Below, piece after piece: positions 34,954 to 48,690 of a stretch of 64,000 bases of DNA. The notes beneath the pieces are model-generated. The model made no database searches. It was not told the origin of the DNA and was given only the letters and a program-made list of their open reading frames with translations. Position 1 is the first letter of the stretch, and every line of letters starts with the position of its first letter. This stretch comes from Homalodisca vitripennis (lineage: Eukaryota > Arthropoda > Insecta > Hemiptera > Cicadellidae): contig NC_060207.1 in assembly GCF_021130785.1 (NCBI RefSeq), positions 104,717,001-104,781,000 on the forward strand, written 5' to 3'. The position numbers were made by a program, and so were the translations under genes.

Positions 34954-37900
34954 GTAAAACATCATGTAAAATAATATGACTTGAAAGAAGATAAATATTT
35001 AACCTTAAACTTTATTTATGTTGGATACCAATTATAGGCTTGCAACCAATTATACAGTGAAACGAGTAAGAAGTTTGCTTTTATTTGGAATATTTATTTT
35101 TATTTTAAAATACGAGTAAACGTAATACATTGATGATACCTTTGTATTTTTTTTGTAAAAATGTGTTTAATCATAAGAATTGATAATAATACAATATTTG
35201 AGTCAAGTAAATTAGTGTTTAAGTGACAAAACCTCAGTATTAACAAATTGGAAATTTTAACTATCAGTGATGTGGGAGATCAGAGAGCAAACACTTTTCT
35301 TAATCCACTTTTGTATTTATGACATTAACTTTATTAAGTTCAGTTTAGGATATTTCTGCTATTGCAGCAGAAATATCCTAGACTGGAAGTAGTACTCCCT
35401 CCCACCCTCCCTCTTATATACATATCTTTTGGGAAACAAGACAAACTTTACTCTGGAACAAGAAATGCCCTATATCGGATTTAATTACAATGTTGACCAT
35501 TAGCATAGACTTTTTGACATATTTGCCTGATCGTGGGACCATGGAAAACTCAACCATAGCATCAAAATACAATTCTTTCAGTCATAAGTGTTCATACACG
35601 CCCAAAGACTTAAACAAGACCCATGAGTAATTTCGCGTAGCATCTGAAGCTGTCCTGAACAGTAACATAATGTGTACCCAAAATAAAATATATTAATTTT
35701 ATTACATATTTAAAAGCTGTTATTAAATTCACATTAGTTTTTTTTGGCAAAAATAGACTTCTCAGAAAGTATGTATATACTCCTATTTTTTACAGAAACA
35801 GGCAAAATACTTACAAAAAGTATGAATATACCTTTATTTGATCGGGGTATCAAAGCAAACTCAACAGTGGCACCAGACATTTATTGAACTGTAAATCTTT
35901 TGGTAAATTACAATTACCGAAAGTATACACTTTATAATCGAAGTAGGCTTCTCAGACCTGTGTATGCATAGGTTTCTTTTAATGGATAAAATAAACCTAG
36001 GGGTCGGAAATATAATTTATTTGAACCTATCTTGCCTCTGATATGAAGCTTTCAACAATGAAAACTAACATAATATGTGGCTAATATATGCTTACATAAA
36101 TTACTAAACTGCACAGAACCCCATTCATTACATTAATAATGCTTTCTGCTTAAGAACTCCTCCACACTGCCCTAAAATAGTTCAATTGTTACTGAAATCG
36201 TTGGAGCAATTCAATCAATTATTATGAAATTTTGGACGGAAATTCGAATAATTTCTCTCCCACGTATAAAGAATTTTACATTCTCCGATTTCCGGGTGCG
36301 GAACAACCTGTTCTTTAAACTTAAGTATACAATGGATTAGGATATTGGAATATCTTTGAGTGACTATCACTTATACCAGGATTGTTTAGAATTTCATATA
36401 TTAAGAATATGTTACTTGTGTCCTTGTTTTTCGACCGGATATTGCATGCGAAGCCGCGGCAACTGCTAGTTTTACTATAGAATTTAATTAGAAAAAGGTT
36501 ATACAAATAAATATTTAAATTTAAAACTTCGCATCGTATAAATCGCTAAATATAGTATTCCTGCCTGCTGTAGAGTAAGAACAAAATGGGCAAATGGGAG
36601 AGGAGAAATAATGATTTTCGGAGTTGGTGTAGAAGTGATGATAATGTCTGTTAGGTGGAGTGTAAAATAGAGCGTTAATATGACCAGGTACATTAATAAT
36701 GTAACATTCCACTTTGTTCATCTTTGTATAAATATATAGAACTTTACTGTAATGCAATTTAATATTCAATTTGAAATAACTTAAGAAATGTTGTTTGTAT
36801 TTATTTATTATAAACTATAAAATGTCAATAATTTATCTTCTTAGTATTCAATTCCTGTAAATTTCTTGGATATGATATGAGGTTGAATGGTAGGGAGAAC
36901 TTGTTAGCCCTGGCTCCGGTCCTGCACTAAAAACAGTTTTCATTCTATTTCAACCTAAATGTATTACAAACAATGCAAATAACTAATACCACTTGCCACA
37001 AGCTTAAATTGGTGTAATTACAAATAAAAAAATCGATTTAAAATTAGATGCAATTCAGTCAATACATACATTTATCAATTTGTGAGAAAACCCACTAAAA
37101 ATGTTATTTTTGTAATTCTTGGTGGTTATAAGATATTCAAAGTAAATGTTTTATTGGGCGCCATTTTGAAAACATTAAAGAAAATGTCGTAATATTGTTT
37201 ATAATAGTTTGCCCTGTTGTCATAAACATTCAATACATTTGGTAATTTTTATACAGCGGAGACCCATGTTCATATGGTGCAATGTGTTTGTCTTGACCTG
37301 AGCGCTAATGTGATATAACTTTGTCCAGACACCCTTGTACTGGACACCCTGTAGAATATATTGATAACATTTCGTTCTAGAAAATATTTGTTCAGGAGTT
37401 ATAACATCTTACGAAAATTGTTAAAACGCCATGTCTTGCAATATTCGTCGCCATTATGAATGTCCAAAGGAAGGCAAGTTATCGATAAGTGGTCTATATG
37501 GATAATATCAAAGAATAGTAAGAGTATAACGACCAATATATTTTAAAAACAAGTATGCAACATTTCATTTTTATATTTATGTCGGCAATTTATTATCTAA
37601 GTTACGATTGTATTACTGATATTACTTACTCATAAAAATAGTTTATTTAATAATACCATCCTACGCTGTTCTATTACATTTGAAATAACTTTCATTTTGA
37701 TGTTCAATATGGAAAAATTTACATTTAAACGCTCACTAATATAACATAAACATAAAATTATCTATATTTAATAATTCCTTTCAATTTAGTTACAAAAAGC
37801 TAGCAAACGAGTTTCGTACGTTTTAAATCGTATGTAAGTTAAGGTTTGCAACTTTTGTAATGTTGGCTTCTAGCACAACTGGCTTGTTGCTGATTATCGA

Positions 37901-38140
37901 ATGTCACAGAACTTCTGCATGGCTGGTGTATTATTTCTTGTCTGTAAGTTTGCGAGTGGGGAATATATCGGTTTGCAAGAATCTGGACGTGATGATCTGG
38001 AAAATCTTCAAGAGAGGTGTAAAAAATGACTTCTAAAACAATATATAAGTAATAATGATTACATAATATAGGCGAATAGGACGTTAAAATATCTTAGTAT
38101 AATATGTCAGGGCCTAAAATAAACGTTGTCTTTTTTGTAG
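34954..38140 (+). other. intron 2 of the serine-protease homologue
   Basis: 3.19 kb. Contains a strong 20-bp hairpin at 35,339-35,387 and several degenerate copies of a repeat with the box TAGGCTTCTCAGA and nearby GATCG-GG-AC strings (about 35,390-35,600, 35,750-35,880, 35,935-36,010; another near 41,590). No extra exon recognised. Confidence 0.55.
35339..35387. repeat. perfect-stem inverted repeat (hairpin)
   Basis: The arms 35,346-35,360 and 35,366-35,380 are perfect complements around the 5-nt loop ATTGC. Pairing extends outward through one G-U and four Watson-Crick pairs to 35,341/35,385. At about 20 bp it is shorter than a usual pre-miRNA and more like a transposon end or DNA palindrome. 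Confidence 0.7.
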
Positions 38141-38229
38141 GTTTCAGTGTGGTCTGAAAGAGGGTACAGAGGTTCAGGAGCCTTCCTGTCTCAGAAATGG
38201 ATTATAACAACAGCTTCAGTTGTCGCAGG
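38141..38229 (+). CDS. serine-protease homologue exon 3 (former His57 region)
   Basis: Acceptor TTTTTTGTAG and donor GCAGG|GTGAGT bound 89 nt encoding VSVWSERGYRGSGAFLSQ, then KWIITTASVVAG. In active family members this segment reads CGGSLI...WVLTAAHC. Here Cys42 is Ser, the catalytic His is Ser and Cys58 is Val, so the His and the disulfide that holds its loop are lost together. The exon ends in phase 2. Confidence 0.88.
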
Positions 38230-38483
38230 GTGAGTTGCTTTTCAGTCTTTGTTCAAACATATCTTCAGGCCGTGGAGTGGTCAACAGAAATGAGATATTA
38301 GCTACTAAATCTTATTAAAATCAAATTTTGGAAGTGACGTCATTGGTATTATATTATAAAACAACAAATGTAAAATTGATTCTATCTGCATCCTAAGTTA
38401 CTGTCAGTCATCCAGAAGATGATATATGGCTTGATCCATCTAGCATATATGGCCTGTGGTATCCCGAGCTTTGCAGTCACACT

Positions 38484-39345
38484 TTTAATCACCCAGATAT
38501 GGCGGCAAGTAAAATAGTTAGTTAAACGACACCAGGCTTCTAACTCAGGGATTCATACACTCTTAATCACCCATATATGGCGGCAAGTAAAATAGTTAGT
38601 TAAACGACACCAGGCTTCTAACTCAGGGATTCATACACTCTTAATCACCCAGATATGGCGGCAAGTAAAATAGTTAGTTAAACGACACCAGGCCTCTAAC
38701 TCAGGGATTCATACACTCTTAATCACCCAGATATGGCGGCAAGTAAAATAGTTAGTTAAACGACACCAGGCCTCTAACTCAGGGATTCATACACTCTTAA
38801 TCACACAGATATGGCGGCAAGTAAAATAGTTAGTTAAACGACACCAGGCCTCTAACTCAGGGATTCATACACTCTTAATCACCCAGATATGGCGGCAAGT
38901 AAAATAGTTAGTTAAACGACACCAGGCCTCTAACTCAGGGATTCATACACTCTTAATCACCCAGATATGGCGGCAAGTAAAATAGTTAGTTAAACGACAC
39001 CAGGCCTCTAACTCAGGGATTCATACACTCTTAATCACCCAGATATGGCGGCAAGTAAAATAGTTAGTTAAACGACACCAGGCCTCTAACTCAGGGATTC
39101 ATACACTCTTAATCACCCAGATATGGCGGCAAGTAAAATAGTTAGTTAAACGACACCAGGCCTCTAACTCAGGGATTCATACACTCTTAATCACACAGAT
39201 ATGGCGGCAAGTAAAATAGTTAGTTAAACGACACCAGGCCTCTAACTCAGGGATTCATACACTCTTAATCACCCAGATATGGCGGCAAGTAAAATAGTTA
39301 GTTAAACGACACCAGGCCTCTAACTCAGGGATTCATACAATCTCG
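38484..39345. repeat. 78-bp minisatellite, about 11 units
   Basis: GATATGGCGGCAAGTAAAAT and CAGGGATTCATACACTC recur every 78 bp. The first two units carry CAGGCTTC and later ones CAGGCCTC. Two units five periods apart (about 38,800 and 39,190) share the variant CACACAGATATGG, which points to a 390-bp (five-unit) secondary duplication. Located in intron 3. Confidence 0.95.
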
Positions 39346-41584
39346 AGTAAGTGTGTTGCCAGCATGATTTTTGAGTAACTTTTCAACTAATGTGATAAAA
39401 TTCAATATTCATATGAATATTACCACTGTTTTATCATGGCAGGTTTACCATTGTTTTAGGCACTTTTAATGAATATTACCATATCCATTGCATTACCATA
39501 CCCAAGACTACCATTGTCCTAGGAGCTGTCCTACCCCATGAGCATTCACAAGACTGTGTATAATGTTTTCTGTAACTATTATTTATTTTTATGATAATTA
39601 ACGTTTGAAGCGAATAGACTGGGCATAAGTGAAACTAAAAACTAAGGTAACCGAACAAATCTGTTTGGCTACACAGGGTGAGGCAGATCACTCGTCCGCG
39701 ATGTATAACGTCTGAACCGAGAAACCTACTTTTTTCGTTTTAACGAAAAACCCCATATTCCGACCCCAAAGAATTCTAGAAAATAATTTTTAACACTAAA
39801 AAATACTCTAAATCTTAATTTGGGTTAGGGGGTTGTTTTTTTTTTTAAAGATTAACATACAATTTGGAAAAGGAGTTTTAAATTTATTTAGTTTTTGTAT
39901 ATAGGGTGATCTAAAATTTCAAAGCTGTATGGTTACACAATGTCTTTTACTGTTACTTCGTTAAAAATGATAGCAAAACAATCTTTTATCTAACGTTGCC
40001 AAATAAGTACTCTTTCTAAAATTATGTTACAGCTGTCACTTTTCAGCACACTTCCCTTTTTATTTAAATAGTTCAAATTTAATATATTTGTCACGTAATC
40101 ATTAAAAAATTCAAATAGCAAGGTATTAACATCAATCATAGCTCTCTTGCAAATTAAAATATTTGTATTAACAAGTTTGACTTTATCTCGGATGGTTGAG
40201 AAATGGCGCCAGAAATACAACTTTCGAGACGTTTTGTTGCATTTAGTACACCGTTGTTTTTTCCTACCTTTGGTTTAGTGCATTCAAAATTGACTACTAC
40301 TTGTTTTAAAGCACTTGCCATATAGGCACTGTATACTACAAGTGTGAATCCCTATCAAATTTCACGTTGATTACAATGATTACGATTTATCTATTAGTGA
40401 CCTGGGATAGATTAGTTTCATAATGATTTATTTTGGTTTCATAAACCAAATAGGAATTCCAGTTATGCCAAAATATATCTTGACCATGGCGTCATTGTGA
40501 CGTTATGAAAGGTGGTGTGCTAATGCCTCGTATTCCTATATGAATATAGCCATGATTTTCGTTATGACAATGAGCCATGCCATTATCATTACGTTGAGTT
40601 TAAATGTTACGTACAATAAAGTTTTATATTGATTAAAGGGGTTCGGTAAATGAATACAGGTATATGAAAAAAGTGAACCCAATCGACCTTTTAAAAAATT
40701 GCGGCTGCTTGAAGTTCTGTTATTTTTAGCACTACAGTCCGTATACCAGGCGTTCCAAATTTTATGCAAATTGAAAGGGCTCTTGAAAACTATAAGATAT
40801 GCAGCAAAGATAAAATTGACACAGTTATGTATAATAAGATAAACAACAAATCCATTTAGTTAACATAATTGTTGGTTGCATAGTTCACTCTATGCGTTCA
40901 AAACACTGTTTTAGCCAAATTTTTCAAACTGTCATAGCTTTCTTATTGGTATCTATAAATGAACACATTTTACATGCATTTGGAAATATTTACGGTGTTT
41001 TAAATACAACGATATTGATAATATGCATGCAATTTCTTATATATTTAAAATATTATAATACATTTCTTCAATTCCAACAAGCAGGAAGTGTAGGGTTTGA
41101 GTCAACTCTTTTAACGCAACGACTCATTTGTTTTAATTAAAAGAAAGTACATTATTTAATGATTTAAAAATAGCATAATTATTATACTCTTTTTTTGTTT
41201 CTATTTATTAATCCTAATAATGTTATAAATGTTAAGGTGCCTTTGTATGTTTGTTTTTCTTTATCGCGCAAACTACTCAACTGACTATATTAAAATTATA
41301 TATGAACATTTTTGCGGTTCCTGGGATTAATATAGGTCTATGATTATTTCTAAAATACATCCGGCTACGACCCACTAGTCTTTAAACTAGCGAAAATTCC
41401 CATCTTGGTCTCTAAAGTTGTGTAATATTAATTTAACGGGCCTGTCAAATGTAATCATGTGTTCTGTGTGAACATAGTTTATTAATTTAAATTTGTTTAC
41501 ATTTATAGTAAGTAACGTTTCTAATCTTGTTCGCTGTTTCAGATTTTAGCGATTAGGTAAGAAAAATCACCAACAATAAAGCAA

Positions 41585-41780
41585 GTAAAAATAGGCTTCT
41601 CAGAGCCGTGTATGTATATATATATATTCTTGATCGGGAGAGAGACAAAAACAACTTTGGAACAAGGAATACTAAGGCTGAAGTAAATTAAAATGACCGT
41701 AAATATACACTTGTTAACAGATTTTCTTAATCGTGTTAAGAAGGCAAACCAATCGTACTAACGATTGGTCAAAGCTTACA
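41585..41780. repeat. dispersed repeat fragment (TAGGCTTCTCAGAGCC type)
   Basis: TAGGCTTCTCAGAGCCGTGT, a short TA run, TTGATCGGGAG and CTTTGGAACAAGGAAT recall sequences at about 35,400-36,010. A 9-bp inverted repeat ACCAATCGT/ACGATTGGT is at about 41,755. Confidence 0.4.
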
Positions 41781-42663
41781 CAGGCGTTAGATTACATCAT
41801 TCACTCGCACCGTATTCATCACTTTAAAATATCTACTTGCGAAATTGATAGTTAATCAGTGTAACAGTTTCAGTCTACCGTTGGTTTACATTTATTAGGT
41901 AGTGTTAAATGTAATGTTCAATCAATTTTATAAATCGGATAGAGAGTAAATAAAACCTATGTTACTCAATAAGAATAATGTATTTACACGCTCAGTTTGC
42001 CGTGCAGGGCAATAAATATTACTTTTCCATATTCCCAGAAACATTCAATATGACTGAAGATTTTTCTGTTTGCTTATGATATCATGACTGGAATATACGA
42101 GTATTACATGAATGGATATACATTTTTGACAATAGCTTAATACATTCACTGTTAAATCCAGAAATCCAGATATTGCTCTCACAAATATTACGGTATGAAG
42201 AGTATCCCAGTGTTGCACGAAAAGAGAATGTTATAACGCTATCACAATGTCATAACTCGCTGCATGTGTATAGGATTTATCGTTAAATATCGATGGTTTG
42301 ACAATATTTTAATAATCTATTTATGTTTCGGAATCAGAATATGTCAGTTAATAGATTTGTCATGAGAAGTAAATTTAGTTTAAGCTCTTTATAATACAAA
42401 AACAATTTAAAATGTTTCGGTTTGATATACCTGTACTCAGAGAGTTTTGGTTGAAGACTTATCACATGCTTGGGTAGATGTATGGTCAACGCCTGAGCCT
42501 AGTTGGTTCTTTAAAAACTAATTGTTATAGATCGAGTATCTTTTAATGAATGAAAAAATAATTACAACATGAACAACCAATTGTGGGGTGTATATTTGAT
42601 TCAATAATAGTGATCGGCGCAGGCTTCGAGTGGGAAGATTATCCGCTTAAAATAATTTATCCG

Positions 42664-43375
42664 CGAGACTGATACAGTTGAGAAGGGTTAGTTGGTTTGT
42701 TTCGACGAGATAGATGCAGTTAAGGAAGGGTTAGTTGAGACTATGTGAGATAGACACAGTTAAGGAAGGGTTAGTTAAAACTATGTAAGACAGATACAGT
42801 TGAGGATAAGTTAGTTGAGACCATGTGAGACAGATACAGTTGAATAACGGTTAGTTGAGAATGTGTGAGACAGGTACAGTTGAGGAAGGGTTAGTTGAGA
42901 CTGTGTGAGATAGGTACAGTTGAGGAAGGGTTAGTTGATTTGTTCCCACGAGACACATACAGTTGAAGAAGGGTTAGTTGAGACTGTGTAAGACAGATAC
43001 AGTTGAGGATAAGTTAGTTGAGACCATGTGAGACAGATACAGTTGAATAACGGTTAGTTGAGAATGTGTGAGACAGGTACAGTTGATGAAGGGTTAGTTG
43101 AGACTGTGTGAGATAGGTACAGTTGAGGAAGGGTTAGTTGATTTGTTCCCACGAGACACATACAGTTGAAGAAGGGTTAGTTGAGACTGTGTGAGACAGA
43201 TACAGTTGAGGATAAGTTAGTTGAGACCATGTGAGACAGATACAGTTGAATAACGGTTAGTTGAGAATGTGTGAGACAGGTACAGTTGATGAAGGGTTAG
43301 TTGAAACTGTGTGAGATAGGTACAGTTGAGGAACGGTTAGTTGATTTGTTCCCGCGAGACAAATACAGTTATGGA
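42664..43375. repeat. 40-bp tandem repeat with 203-bp higher-order unit
   Basis: Basic unit of about 40 bp built on GATACAGTTGAGGAAGGGTT and AGTTGAGACTGTGTGAGA. The distinctive CTGTGTGAGATAGG variant recurs at 42,901, 43,104 and 43,307, exactly 203 bp apart, each followed by a TTGATTTGTTCCC unit. So five-unit blocks were duplicated about three times. Confidence 0.9.
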
Positions 43376-45003
43376 AGAGTTCGCCCGAGATATATATATT
43401 GTTGGCCAAGATTTACTAATCGTACAACCGTGAAACCCAGTTTCTGAAGTGTAAATTCTCTAGAACCCCTGTTAGTAAGATAACGGTGAAATACAGTTCC
43501 TAAGGTTTACGGGACAAGGTTCGTGCAGTTTCTTCAATATTGTCAAATGAGGTGGAAGTTATAAGCACCTGAATGGGCATTGCGATACGGAATAAAAGAA
43601 AGAGATGTAGCCCTAGTGTTGTGAGTTCGTCATCATGTTGGTGTCTCACACAGGACAGGCTATTTGTAAAGAAATAGTCTTTCCCGTTTAATGTCCTTAA
43701 TGAGTGAAAACTTTATTCAGTCAAAATTCGTTGTAAATTGATAAATCGAATGAAATGACACTAATCACAGTTGAGTAAGCCGCGCCAGACATTTTATTCG
43801 CACTCGGGTTGTGTTGGTGAACATCAGCTGCTGCAAACATCTTAAATACATTTCAATATATAAAACACGCTCACTGTACCTTGATGACTCATACTCGTAT
43901 GTTGTTCTTCTGGCGGACAAAAACTAGAATATTGAAGTTGCAAGTCTTTATACACATTTTAGTAATATACTTTATTACTTTCCTACAGTCATTCACCTCT
44001 AAATTCATATCTGTGCTACCTTATTCACCCGTTACATTGACATCACGTTCCTCCTTTATTCACATTACAATAAAAATACGAATATATGCGCAGGTATATC
44101 GATTCCTTGAAGTCGATGATAAAAATGTCGATAGTGGTAATTGCCATCATTGACTAGACTACACCATTCTATTACTCATAGACAGGTCGTTCTAAAGAAC
44201 GGCAAATATTTTTGAGCTATTTTGAGCTGTTCTCATACACTGTTAATGCATTTATCTCATAATGTTAAAACTTTAAATATACTGATTTTGGTCCATTAAG
44301 TTGTCCTGTTCGATCACTATATTTATCAACTAACATGACTATGTTCAAGAAAGACCTATATGGGGTTCTCTTCTAAAAATATTTCTTATATAAAATGATA
44401 ACAGGATTTAGGACATAGTCATCGTTATATGCAAGAAAAATAGAATGATATAGTTCGAGTATTGGAATCTGTTCTCTTCTTCAGGGGTACAAATCTTAAG
44501 ACATATAAAAGGTTTAACATTGACTAGAAACTAATCAACGCATGGTGATGGACAAAAGAGTGAAAGTTGACAAAGAACGTTACCTGGTGAGTTTACTGTC
44601 GCACATTGATTAGTTTCCAGATGTTGTGTACGCTTAACCTTATGCCTTAGGGTTTTTGACCCCTGAAGACGGGGAAAATTCCAATACTCCAAATGTAGCG
44701 CTTTATTTTCATAATGTATAAAGAATGCCAATGTCCGAAATTCAGCAAAATGTAAAGGCAATTAAATGTTACTAAGTTAAACCAAACGGTTTAAAATCAT
44801 CATAAATAATCTGTATTTGTATGCGAAAGGTGTATGTATGTAATTAGAACAATAAGAAAATATATGATAAAACACTCATACATTCTATGGCTAACAGAAT
44901 ATATGAGAGTATTCCAAATTATTTGGATGTAACTGGTCTTCATATCATCTATTGAAAGAATTAATTTGAAATACGTTTATAAACGAATAACTTTATTCCA
45001 CAG
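43376..45003. other. end of intron 3, nothing recognised
   Basis: No gene or repeat seen before the acceptor at 45,003. Confidence 0.4.
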
Positions 45004-45247
45004 CTTCGAGGCCCTGAGCCTGTCGGTGCGGTGTCACAGCAGCTCGGCGGTCAGTGGCGGGCAGAAGTATCAGGTGTCCTTGATGGTCATCCACCCGAGG
45101 TTCAGCTTCAACACGATGTTGCACGACGTGGCGCTGCTGCTGCTGTGGCGCGATGACATACTGAGACCCATTAGATATGTGACGCTGGCTCGATACCCGC
45201 TTCCCGAGAACACCACGGCACTTCTCACCGGCTGGGGGTCCACTTCG
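45004..45247 (+). CDS. serine-protease homologue exon 4 (Asp102 region to TGWGS)
   Basis: Acceptor TTATTCCACAG opens 244 nt. It encodes FEALSLSVRCHSSSAVSGGQ, a V.IHPRF strand, HDVALLLLWRDDIL with the conserved Asp102, then PENTTALLTGWGSTS. The exon is markedly richer in GC than its introns. The donor is TCG|GTGGGT at 45,248, chosen because it gives phase 0. The alternative GG|GTATGG four bases later would read into a stop at the start of exon 5. Confidence 0.87.
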
Positions 45248-45743
45248 GTGGGTATGGTTTAAAAATCCCATAAGAGTTGTAATAGTAAAAGCTCAAGGCA
45301 TAAATCTTAAAGTTATCTGATTGATGTGCCTAGAGAAAAGAAAAAAAATGTTCTGGAATGCATATACGAGTAACAATTCCCAAGCATTAATATATAAACA
45401 GTGACTTTGTTCTCGGGCGATTTTCAAGTTCTATTATACTCGTTTAAAAATCCCATAAATTTTTCGATAACGAAGAACTGGTGAAAGAAAAACTAAATGA
45501 AATGTAAACTTGGTACGTATTGATCTTATAAATAATTCGACTAAGTCCATTGACCTGCTTGAAAAACCATTCGTTCCAATTTGGTGGCTGTTCAATCTTA
45601 AAACACACAATTCCAATATTTATGGACCTAGAACTATTGTGTTTCTATTAGTTTAGTTGGAATCCTGTATTTAAAAAATAAATTATAATAAAATAATATT
45701 CAGTAGTACCAAAATATTTCTCCTTAATATTGATTTATTATTC

Positions 45744-46912
<1,169 letters not shown>

Positions 46913-48190
46913 TGGAAGTGGCACTCACCAGTCGTTTCAAGAGACATGCCTACGCGTTTGAGGTAGGATATCGGATACCATTGCCTATCACCTTCCTCTG
47001 TCACTGCATTGAGTGGAGGGATTCTAGTGACAATATACCCTTTGACCATTGGAATATTCTCTATTATACCTGTATGACTGACAGCTAAATGAATGGCTGT
47101 TTGTTACATCCTTCAATTTTGTCAATGAACAAACAATATCCATTGATAGCGTTGTTTATGTTTGCACTTTTGGATTTGGTATCTGTATTATTTGGTACAT
47201 GCTCCCGTCAGGTACAGTTTGGTGGTAATATTTGCTTGTCACAGTATTACCAAATCAGATACATGATCACAACTAACACTGATGGGAAATTAAAACAAGT
47301 TATAACAGATTTTGCTGAAGATTCACGCTACATTTCAAGTGTATAGTTCAATGCATTCCTCAGAGATCCTACGGGAGATTTGCAGTCAGGCATGAAAACG
47401 GACAAACGGGCCGAAGGAATTTTTCTGATTCTTTAAGAAATAACAAAATACGCAAATGTTTAAGTTTGTTGCTTAATTTGATTATAATATATTCTGTGAA
47501 ACAATCTGGATGTTCGCATTAAGTCCAATGCCCCATCATCGTAGTTAATCCTGCTGATATAGAAATGAAGCTTCGTACTCATTGCTATGTCTATAGCTCA
47601 TTACATTGTCGACACGTTTAGATACAACATAAAATAAAATACAAACACGCTTACGGCTTATATTATAACTGGCCGGCCTGACGAAGAGTGACTTACCGTT
47701 CATACTATGGGATGTTTTCCTAACTTTTCGTAATGTTTCAAGAACAATTTAACTTGGTTTATAACTTGGTAATGTATGTTACATACTTTGAACATGTATT
47801 TAATGCGAGGTAAACATTTTATATCATTACCTACTTGGTAGTTCATCTACCTGACCCCTTTATTGGTTCAAAATTATCTAACGTTCCATATCTATCCATG
47901 TTATTATTTATTTTTTTTATATTTGCTAACGGCTCCATGATAGGAACATATATATTTTTATGCACTATGCAATTACATAGAGCATTATATTCCTTTTTAA
48001 TTTGTATCAATAGACAGTTATTGGTGGAATCTCACAAATAATAAAATTGTCATAAAAATAAACAATCTTGCTAATTTTTATTTATGAAAGAATAATGTAA
48101 GTGTAAAAGTGTAAGGAAGTAGGGAAATATGCAGATTATGATGAATTCAGTGAATAGATTCGAAACTTTGAGCGAAGAGTGTCTACTTTA

Positions 48191-48690
48191 TTGATAAGGG
48201 TTTAATAACAGTATCTTCCAACTTTCTAACGGAGTAAATGTTTCGGTACTACTGTAATATGTTAACATTCAACCATGGTTTGAGACATATGTATACTTTA
48301 TTAGTAAACATTGATAAGGGTTTAATAACAGTATCTTCCAACTTTCTAACGGAGTAAATGTTTCGGTACTACTGTAATATGTTAACATTCAACCATGGTT
48401 TGAAACATGTGTATACTTTATTAGTAAACATTGATAAGGGTTTAATAACAGTATCTTCCAACTTTCTAACGGAGTAAATGTTTCGGTACTACTGTAATAT
48501 GTTAACATTCAACCATGGTTTGAGACATATGTATACTTTATTAGTAAACATTGATAAGGGTTTAATAACAGTATCTTCCAACTTTCTAACGGAGTAAATA
48601 TTTCGGTACTACTGTAATATGTTAACATTCAACCATGGTTTGAGACATATGTATACTTTATTAGTAAACATTGATAAGCGTTTAATATCA
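48191..48690. repeat. 120-bp tandem repeat, four units plus a partial
   Basis: TTGATAAGGGTTTAATAACA starts at 48,191, 48,311, 48,431 and 48,551, with a diverged start at 48,671. Units differ by one or two bases (AACATGTG for GACATATG in one; TAAATA for TAAATG in another). Located in intron 4. Confidence 0.95.

Larger units (their letters stand above)
38230..45003 (+). other. intron 3 of the serine-protease homologue
   Basis: 6.77 kb, holding the 78-bp array (38,484-39,345), a fragment near 39,668-39,930 with ACACAGGGTGAGGCAGATCA and ATATAGGGTGATCTAAAATT that looks like a dispersed repeat, and the 40/203-bp array (42,664-43,375). No additional exon recognised between these. Confidence 0.55.

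Noticed and set aside
35339..35387. microRNA precursor
   Set aside because: The stem is about 20 bp with a 5-nt loop, too short for a typical Drosha/Dicer substrate.
37300..37360. Inverted GTCCAG/CTGGAC with CACCCTGTAG as a LINE or SINE end
   Set aside because: Only a 6-bp inverted match, and no element body recognised on either side.
38484..39345. CRISPR-like array of regular repeats
   Set aside because: The 78-bp units are contiguous with no unique spacers, and the context is a eukaryotic intron; it is a minisatellite.
47089..47400. 85-codon frame with hydrophobic start
   Set aside because: No recognised family, no convincing splice sites and no match to the protease homologue; too weak to call.
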